A DNA stretch of 27,830 bases from Conidiobolus incongruus B7586. Its lineage: Eukaryota; Entomophthoromycota; Entomophthoromycetes; Entomophthorales; Conidiobolaceae. Shown piece by piece: positions 21,032 through 27,830 of the stretch (position 1 is the stretch's first letter; each line of letters begins with the position of its first letter). The translations under genes were made by a program, and so were the position numbers. The notes beneath the pieces are model-generated. The model saw only the letters and a program-made list of their open reading frames with translations, had not been told where the DNA came from and ran no database searches. Location: contig JNEM01009962.1 of the NCBI GenBank assembly GCA_000697335.1, positions 1-27,830 of the forward strand, read 5' to 3'.

Positions 21032-21037
21032 AATAAA
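21032..21037 (+). terminator. Putative poly(A) signal of PRP28
   Basis: AATAAA 31 nt downstream of the PRP28 stop codon. The position fits, but the hexamer is common in this AT-rich DNA. Confidence 0.35.
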
Positions 21038-21695
21038 TATTTTACTTGTATTTCATGATAATAAAATTCTTATTTTAAATAGTTTATATTTCTATTGACT
21101 TTAAATTTACATGTTAATTGTAATTGATATGATATTTGGTATTATCAATATCCTCGTGGTTTTACACTAAAAAAGAATTGGATTAATATAGTTAAACAAA
21201 TTTTAACTTATTCTAGAATAAGATAACATTGAAATTGTTTTACATTGTTGCCAAATTTGCTCACATTATCAATTATAGATTTGAGTCCGATTTTATCAAA
21301 TTTTGGAAAGTCCATGGCGTATCAACTTGGTAAAATCTAGAATTAATACAAATTTGAGGTAGAATTATATTATCAACAATTTGAATTTTAAATAAACTTT
21401 GGGATTCTAAATATCTTTATATTTTGATATATCTTATTTAATCTCAACTATTAATAATACTAAAAATTTTTCAAATTCAACAAATATTTGAACCAGTATA
21501 ACATCCTTTTGTTGATGATTAAAATTATTGTGATTTATTGTTTTGAAATAACGGGAAAATTCTCTCTGATATGTGAATTACTTAAATTTATAAAATTTAT
21601 TCAAAAAATAATAAGGTTGCTGTAGAGTTAGTGAATAAAATATGTATTGTATATAAACGCCATAGATTTAAATTTAATAAATGTAGAATAAAATG

Positions 21696-21710
21696 ATATA
21701 TATATATATA
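21696..21710. repeat. (AT)n microsatellite
   Basis: Uninterrupted AT tract in the spacer. No further meaning is apparent. Confidence 0.7.
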
Positions 21711-22339
21711 GTTAATAACTTTGAAAATTCATTTAATATTCTTTTAACTCTGTCACAAAACTCTGAACTTTCATGTATATTGATAAAGATTAAATTTGAC
21801 AAATTTAGCGAGTGGATAAATAATAACTGATTTTAACGGTTATTTAATGAACACAATATTCATTAAAATTGTTAAACAAAATTTCTAAAGTAATTATCTA
21901 ATATTACACAAGATTTTAGAATTGTTATCCATTATTAATTAAATCCCGGGTAACAAAAATTGTCATTTAGGTTATATTATTTTGTAAGTAAAGTTGGTCA
22001 TTCATATTCGGAAATTCTTAAAAAAGTAATAAAGGAAAAAAAATTAGAAAAATTGAGAAAAAATGATTAATATAATTATTAAAGATAACATTGAACAATA
22101 ATATTGAATTAAAAGAAAAATAAATATTGAGAATATAATATAATATTATAGAAAATATGATTACTATTTATTATTATGATATTTTCAAATGGCCATTTGA
22201 AATAAATATTATGATTAGGGAAAAAATAGAAATGATACAAAGTCGGAGAAGTTAAAATACCTGCAGCAAAGAAGAGAAGAAACAGAGGGAATTATAGTTT
22301 TGTAGAAATTATGATTTAGATTCGAGTTAGTGTATTAAC

Positions 22340-23707
22340 TTAATAAGCCTTGGTGGGGTAGGCAGGGGCAACAGGGGTAGTGGTGGTAGTCTTGACGGGA
22401 TAAGCATCAGTGGTGGTAGTGGGAGCAACGGGGTAGGCGGGAGTGGTAGTGGTAGTCTTGACGGGGTAAGCATCAGTGGTAGTGGTGGTGGTCTTAGCGG
22501 GGTAATTGGAGGTGGTGGTGGTCTTTACGGGGTAGGCGGGAGTGGTGGTAGTGGTAGTCTTAGCAGGGTAGTTACCAGTGGTAGTGGTGGTCTTTTCTTC
22601 TTCGCAATCAGTGGTAGTGGTCTTTACGGGGTAAGCGGGAGTGGTAGTGGTAGTCTTGACGGGGTAGTTACCAGTAGTGGTAGTGGTAGTCTTGACGGGG
22701 TAGTTACCAGTGGTAGTGGTGGTCTTGACGGGGTAGTTACCAGTGGTAGTGGTTTTGGGGTGGCACTTACTGACAGTGACAGTCTTGACTCTGCACTTGT
22801 TGGGGACAGTGGTAGTCTTGACGGGGTAGTTGCCAGTAGTGGTAGTGGTCTTGACGGGGTAGTTACCAGTGGTAGTGGTAGTCTTGACGGGGTAGTTACC
22901 AGTAGTGGTAGTGGTGGTCTTGACGGGGTATTCGGGTTGAGTGGTAGTGGTAGTCTTGACGGGGTAACCAGGGGTGGTGGTAGTGGTAGTCTTAGCGGGA
23001 TAGTTGGAAGTGGTAGTGGTGGTAGTCTTGACGGGGTATTCGGGTTGAGTGGTAGTGGTAGTCTTGACGGGATAACCAGGGGTGGTGGTAGTGGTGGTCT
23101 TAGCGGGGTAGTTGGATGTGGTGGTAGTGGTCTTACCAGATTCGCAAGGAGTGGTAGTGGTGGTCTTAGCGGGATAGTTGGATGTGGTGGTGGTAGTCTT
23201 GACAGGGTAGCCAGGGGTGGTGGTAGTGGTGGTCTTAGCGGGGTAGTTGGAGGTAGTAGTGGTGGTCTTACCAGATTCGCAAGGAGTGGTAGTGGTAGTG
23301 GGGGCAACAGTGGTGGTAGTGGTAGTCTTAGCAGGGTAGTTGGAAGTGGTGGTAGTGGTCTTACCAGATTCGCAAGGAGTGGTAGTGGTAGTGGTAGTCT
23401 TAGCGGGGTAGTTGGAGGTGGTAGTGGTGGTAGTCTTGACGTCGTAGGCAGTGGTGGTAGTAGTGGGAGCAACAGTGGTGGTAGTGGTAGTCTTAGCAGG
23501 GTAGTTGGAGGTGGTGGTGGTAGTAGTGGGGACAACAGGGGTAGTGGTGGTAGTCTTGACAGGATAACCATCAGTGGTGGTAGTAGGAGCAACAGTGGTG
23601 GTAGTGGTGGGGACTACAGGGTAAGTAGGATAAACATTATAATTGGGGAGAGCGGCAACAGAGCCAGCCAAGAGGGAAGCAACAAGAGCAGCAAAAACTT
23701 TAGCCAT
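22340..23707 (-). CDS. Secreted Thr-rich, Lys/Tyr-Pro repeat protein
   Basis: A 455-aa single-exon protein. Residues 1-20 (MAKVFAALVASLLAGSVAA) form a signal peptide with a probable cut before LPNYNV. The rest is almost entirely low-complexity repeat: runs of 4-7 Thr joined by short linkers such as SNYPAK, GNYPVK, PGYPVK, QPEYPVK and PCESGK. Nearly every Thr run is preceded by Lys, and most linkers carry Tyr-Pro. Six Cys are present: three in CESGK linkers, two in a unique central segment (NKCRVKTVTVSKCHPK, where the repeat breaks) and one in DCEEEK. No GPI-anchor signal is seen at the end (PVAPAYPTKAY). Thr runs suggest heavy O-mannosylation, so a cell-wall, mucin-like or adhesive role is likely but inferred. 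It has its own TATA box. Confidence 0.82.
   Translation of the reverse strand: MAKVFAALVASLLAGSVAALPNYNVYPTYPVVPTTTTTVAPTTTTDGYPVKTTTTTPVVPTTTTTTSNYPAKTTTTTTVAPTTTTTAYDVKTTTTTTSNYPAKTTTTTTTPCESGKTTTTTSNYPAKTTTTTTVAPTTTTTPCESGKTTTTTSNYPAKTTTTTTPGYPVKTTTTTSNYPAKTTTTTPCESGKTTTTTSNYPAKTTTTTTPGYPVKTTTTTQPEYPVKTTTTTTSNYPAKTTTTTTPGYPVKTTTTTQPEYPVKTTTTTTGNYPVKTTTTTGNYPVKTTTTTGNYPVKTTTVPNKCRVKTVTVSKCHPKTTTTGNYPVKTTTTTGNYPVKTTTTTTGNYPVKTTTTTPAYPVKTTTTDCEEEKTTTTTGNYPAKTTTTTTPAYPVKTTTTSNYPAKTTTTTTDAYPVKTTTTTPAYPVAPTTTTDAYPVKTTTTTPVAPAYPTKAY
22355..23608. repeat. Coding minisatellite of the Thr-rich protein
   Basis: Tandem imperfect units of about 36-51 nt, made of ACY codon runs plus a Tyr-Pro-Lys linker, cover nearly the whole mature protein. 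On the plus strand they read as GTGGTAGTGGTAGT with GACGGGGTA or AGCGGGGTA linkers. It is the most GC-rich part of the window. Copy number should vary between strains by slippage or recombination. Confidence 0.85.
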
Positions 23708-23710
23708 TTT

Positions 23711-23736
23711 ATTAAATTAAATTAAATTAGATTAAA
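23711..23736. repeat. ATTAA/ATTAG pentanucleotide repeat in the 5' leader
   Basis: About five units of AATTA-type repeat directly upstream of the start codon of the Thr-rich protein, within its expected 5' untranslated leader. Confidence 0.6.
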
Positions 23737-23796
23737 TAATAAATAATAGTAATCAAATCCAAATGATTCTTTGATTTTCTAATCAAAAGACCAACT

Positions 23797-23805
23797 CTAT
23801 TTATA
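23797..23805 (-). promoter_or_regulatory. TATA box of the Thr-rich protein gene
   Basis: On the minus strand TATAAATAG, a canonical TATA box, lies about 90-98 nt upstream of the start codon, flanked by mixed sequence (CG before, AGTTGGTC after), so it is not just background AT. It fits a strongly or inducibly expressed structural gene. Confidence 0.6.
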
Positions 23806-24874
23806 CGATATTGGCGTTATCCAGTCTGATATAATTCAATAATTTGAGTTGTGAGAAAAAAAACCGGTCTTGTGAAATTTGCCAAAGTTGGTGACAATTT
23901 GTGATTATGTTCTCCTTTTTCTCATTAAGATGATTGGATTTTCAAATTCACAGTCCATTTGAATATTTATATTATCCATATATTCAGTCGCAATTCTTCA
24001 ACAATTAATTTCTATAATCTTTTTTGAATATTGCTTAAACTTCTAATACTCTTATTCTTTTCAGTTTTATATATTTATTTTTTTTCATTTTTTAATTTGT
24101 ATTTTGTATTTACTTTATCTATGGTGTACAGTGTGCAAAGTTTCTGAGTTTGACTAAACAAATGACATAATATTTTAATATAAAAATCAAATTATTATTA
24201 AATAATCAAAAATATTTATATTTAAAAATTTTCATACATATTAGTATTTAGAATTTTTAATGCTATTTGAAATTTACCAAATAGAGTTTATATACATTAT
24301 AAATCTTAAATAATATTATAATAAAATGAATTTCAATATGATTTTTTAAAAAATATATATCAATTATTCCAATATTGAAATAAATGTTTATTCAATATCA
24401 TCATTTTAATATTATTTAATTTTGGTATTTAAATTATATCATTAACTAAGATTTTTTTTTGTTTATCCAAATCTGTTTAACATTTTTTCCACTCAGGTAT
24501 TATTATGTGACTCCTCAATATCATGAAGTGATATTTATTCAGAGTACTTAGATCAAGTTTAAAAAGAACAAGTTATTGATAGCTCACAAGAAAGATATAT
24601 TTCAACTGATTAAACATTTCATAGTATTATATATATATTTACTGAAATTAAGCATTAAATAATTATTTTAGACAAGGGAAAATAAAATTTTAACAACATG
24701 TTTCTAAGATGACTGAGTTAATTGCAGAATAAAAGAATCTAGTCAATGGAAATTATTGGTTTGATTTAACATTTCATAAGATTGATAACTTGCGATTATT
24801 AATTGACATTTGCATAAACACTACGACATGAGAAAAAAATAAGAGGGTAGCCAATCAATGCATACTAACTCGCG

Positions 24875-24896
24875 TTATCGATGAAAGCATCGATAA
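24875..24896. repeat. Perfect 9-bp hairpin
   Basis: TTATCGATG, loop AAAG, then CATCGATAA. The stem overlaps the stop codon of the doubtful small ORF. It could act as an RNA 3' stem-loop or be chance. Confidence 0.6.
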
Positions 24897-25165
24897 GGAT
24901 GATTAATGACAGGAGATGGTTGAGCTCTAAATCCAATCACAGCCGAGTAAAAAGTGTAACATTGGTATTGGGATATGTTAAATTGGTAAATGTGACATAA
25001 ACTTGATTTAAATTCAGACAAATTCCAATTTAAATTGAACTTGATTGTATTATGAAATGGCGCTTTTGTGCAAACATCGCTAACTTGTTGGGTAAACTCA
25101 AGTTGCCTACTGGTGCTATTTACTTGATATATCTTTGTATAGTCCAAGTTTCCTATTAGAAACAT
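24875..25165 (-). CDS. Small hypothetical ORF, doubtful
   Basis: A 96-codon frame, MFLIGNLDYTKIYQVNSTSR... to ...NHPYRCFHR, less AT-biased than its surroundings. It has four Cys (VC, LC, QC, RC) but no clear signal peptide or known domain. The first codons ATG TTT CTA ATA G also read as a splice acceptor (TTTCTAATAG), so this could be the last exon of a larger or decayed gene instead of a gene of its own. No upstream exon is visible. The stop codon lies in a perfect hairpin. Confidence 0.25.
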   Translation of the reverse strand: MFLIGNLDYTKIYQVNSTSRQLEFTQQVSDVCTKAPFHNTIKFNLNWNLSEFKSSLCHIYQFNISQYQCYTFYSAVIGFRAQPSPVINHPYRCFHR

Positions 25166-27830
25166 TGATTTTAATTTATACAGTTTATAATTAGAATTAA
25201 ATAGGGGTTAATTATTCTATAAAGCCGAGATAAAATTTATTTCAATATCAAATTGAATCAAATTATTCAAACCAAATAACACTGAGATTATATTGGTTCC
25301 TGATATATTGAATCAAATTTACTATTAAAGTTGGGTAATATTTTGTCATTTCTTAATGTTAATTATTTCTGTTAGGGAACATAGAACAACATTTCAATAA
25401 CAACTCCTATTATTTTGAATATCCAATTTGTTAAACATGAATTTCAAAGAAAAAACTATATAAGGGGATAAAATATTAGTGATTAATGAGCTGATGTTAA
25501 ATTAATATTAGTTATATATAAGGAGTATTCCTCTTGAGAATTCGAATGAAAATAAACAATTAATAAGATTTCTTAACCATCTAATAAGTTTTTTATCTTT
25601 TCAATTAACCGAGTGCTTTGCTTTCATAGTAATCATCTCACCACTATTCTAACGACAAATACAATAAAGTTATTTGATAAACTTTAATATCAATTGATAT
25701 GATTTGATTAAAATATTTGACTATTTATAACTATTAATTAATGAATTTAAGCAAGTTCATTTGAAAAATGTTGAATAATATAAGCTAAGAAGCTAGGGGT
25801 CAAAACATTTAAATCATCAATTCAGCCATACTAAACACTATTTGGTAGTATTAATTTGAAATTTTAAAAAATCTAAAAATAACTTTAAATTTGATCATAT
25901 TATGTATGTTGTTCACATTTCAGAATTAATCGTCCAATTAATTTATACTATCAACTACAATTGAATTGATTTGGATAAATTCTTGAAATTGATAAGATTC
26001 AATTACCGCAGATTACACTTTTATACCATTTAGTGCTGTCATTGAATCCTCATTATACTTTATAACTCAACTATAGCTATACATATTTCTTAAAAAATCA
26101 TCCAAATTATTACTTAAAATAACCCACAAATAATTCACTTTGGGGTTACTGTTATATGATAAGACTTATAATCCTCTTTATTTGATGAGAATAAGAATAT
26201 CCTCAAAGTAAATAATACTTATTCTGTTTCAACCAAATACTAATCTTTTTAAATTCAAATGAATTTTTTTTTCACATTTTATTAATTATAAAAAATGGAA
26301 TGATTTCACTATGACAATTTTATGCTATCAACTCATATCCGCTAAAATACCATTACACCACTTTATATCTCAGATTAAGTATTTTTATACATTAATATGC
26401 AAGTCTATTTTTAATATACATTAAATTTTAATAATTTTGAGTATTAAAAATATTCATAAAAAATGACAATTTTGTATTAGTTTCAAATCTTAAATCTATT
26501 TATAATCATCACCAATTAAGATTAATATAAATCATTAAATCCATGTTATTTAAATAGAAAAAAAATATATTGGTTTAAATTAAAAAAGTTTATCCAGATT
26601 ATATTAAATTGATTTCAATCTGATAAAATTTTTATTAATTTCAATTATTAAAAATTATCTGATGTAATATCAGTTTGAATATAACAGTTCTTTTAATTAG
26701 TCCAATATGAATTTATTTTATTAACAAATAATAGGATTGAATATTATATTCAAAATTTTAGACTTGTTATGATTAACTAATTATCTAGTTAGTATTTATT
26801 AAATCTGACAAATTTTAAAATATTTGTTAGTTGATATATCTCCTATTATATAAATTTAAAGTAGAAATTTTAAATGATTTTGATAAAAAGAATATTTATC
26901 AATTAAATGTCCTTATTTTTGATCAAATAACGTTGTTTACATATGGATATAACCAATAAAGTTTATTGCTTATTAAATTTCATATTTTCAAAAGTTTATT
27001 TATATTTTCACTTTTCCCAAAGTATCATTAAGCAAAACGTATAATAATATTTATTCTATTATTAACAATAGTATATGGTTAAAATGATCGAAAGTCTGTT
27101 AATTATGATTCTTTCAGTTAGAAAGCTTGGTATTTTGGATATAATCGAGAAATTATTTTGATTAAATTATCTCAATCAACTACAATATTGATTAATTTTA
27201 AACTCTATGTGAATATTACACAAATTAATATATTAATTAAAATATTTGTACTATTTTTAAAAATATTATTAGTTATAAAAAAATTATGATGATTGATAAA
27301 AGTCTAATAATATAATTTTAAATTTAATCAAAAACTTGGTATTATCAATTTATTAAAATATAAAAATAACTGAATAGCTGATATTTTTAATTTTACAACT
27401 ATGTATTAATATTTTATTATTATAGATCCAGGTATTAATTTATAAGATGACATTCCCATATAATCTATACAGAAAATTAAGGTTACGATTATCATAGCTA
27501 AAACAAATATTAGGTAACATTTTGTAGGCATGTAGAGATTACACCTTTAAATTACATACAGTAAACTTAATATTATTTTACCATTATAAATATCCAAATT
27601 TTCTTTAAAGAACACAGAAACGCTATTCTAATTCATTTCGCTACTTTTATAATTATTTGCATCAGACTTTTCTGATATATTATTTATTATATATAAATTA
27701 TAATATGAACGAATTGTTTTATAATCAATTTATTAAATTATAATAATTAAATTAATATTTATAATAGTATTTAAAAATTTTTAATATGTGTAAAAAATAA
27801 ATATTGGAAATTTTTTTAAAAAAAAAATAT
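25166..27830. other. AT-rich desert to the window end
   Basis: About 2.7 kb, very AT-rich, with stops in all frames. I looked for coding-like patches, tRNA boxes and tandem repeats and found none that can be supported. Confidence 0.55.

Larger units (their letters stand above)
21002..22339. other. AT-rich spacer between convergent PRP28 and repeat-protein genes
   Basis: About 1.3 kb with the 3' flanks of both genes. A polyadenylation-like AATAAA lies at 21032-21037, 31 nt after the PRP28 stop. A TA tract is at 21696-21710. No open frame or RNA gene seen. Confidence 0.5.
23708..24874. other. Upstream region of the Thr-rich gene and AT-rich spacer
   Basis: The first 100-250 bp hold the promoter. 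The rest is AT-rich. I see no gene or RNA. Confidence 0.5.

Noticed and set aside
22624-23725. Long frames of about 320 codons in other frames or on the plus strand over the Thr repeat
   Set aside because: They are forced open by the repetitive ACY/GGT sequence. They read as Leu/Pro or Gly/Ser monotony and lack a signal peptide or sensible start, unlike the 455-aa frame.
1-27830. CRISPR array, rRNA, insertion sequence, retroelement or virus-like element
   Set aside because: No regularly spaced repeats, rRNA motifs, reverse transcriptase or integrase motifs, terminal repeats or transposase motifs were seen.

Overview
The window is nuclear DNA from an AT-rich fungus. Conserved genes sit as islands of moderate GC in very AT-rich spacers. 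All 13 introns I could place are GT-AG and only 49-57 nt long. The gene set (Ams1-type alpha-mannosidase, DHA2 drug transporter, eIF3 subunit L, the GATOR1 subunit Npr3, Prp28, a Myb protein and a mucin-like secreted protein) and the base composition suggest an early-diverging filamentous fungus, perhaps an entomophthoralean such as Conidiobolus. The genus is an inference, not read from the sequence.

Layout. 1-1600: AT-rich spacer holding a badly decayed nonribosomal-peptide-synthetase-like adenylation domain (about 730-1455, + strand). 1604-1676: tRNA-Arg(CCU). 1744-5224 (-): alpha-mannosidase of family GH38, with a previously hidden-looking short fourth exon. 5225-7590: spacer with a palindromic TGACGTCA site, a plus-strand TATA box and scattered coding-like fragments of an unrecognised, decayed gene. 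7591-9363 (-): 14-TM-type MFS transporter. 9364-11455: AT-rich desert. 11456-16200: the compact core of the window. eIF3L (+, four exons) runs head-on into NPR3 (-) with only 20 bp between the stop codons, followed upstream by a Myb-repeat protein (-, two exons). 16201-18506: desert with one small coding-like patch. 18507-21001 (+): PRP28/DDX23 splicing helicase, seven exons. 22340-23707 (-): secreted Thr/Lys/Tyr-Pro repeat protein with a good TATA box. 23708-27830: desert with one doubtful small ORF ending in a perfect hairpin.

The genes do not form one pathway. Two neighbours, eIF3L and NPR3, both bear on protein synthesis (initiation and TORC1 control), but their adjacency alone proves nothing. 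I found no CRISPR array, rRNA, insertion sequence, retroelement or phage-like element. The points most worth a second look are the four-repeat Myb protein with a mitochondrial-looking N terminus, the Lys/Thr/Tyr-Pro secreted repeat protein, the extra mannosidase exon and the NRPS-like relic.
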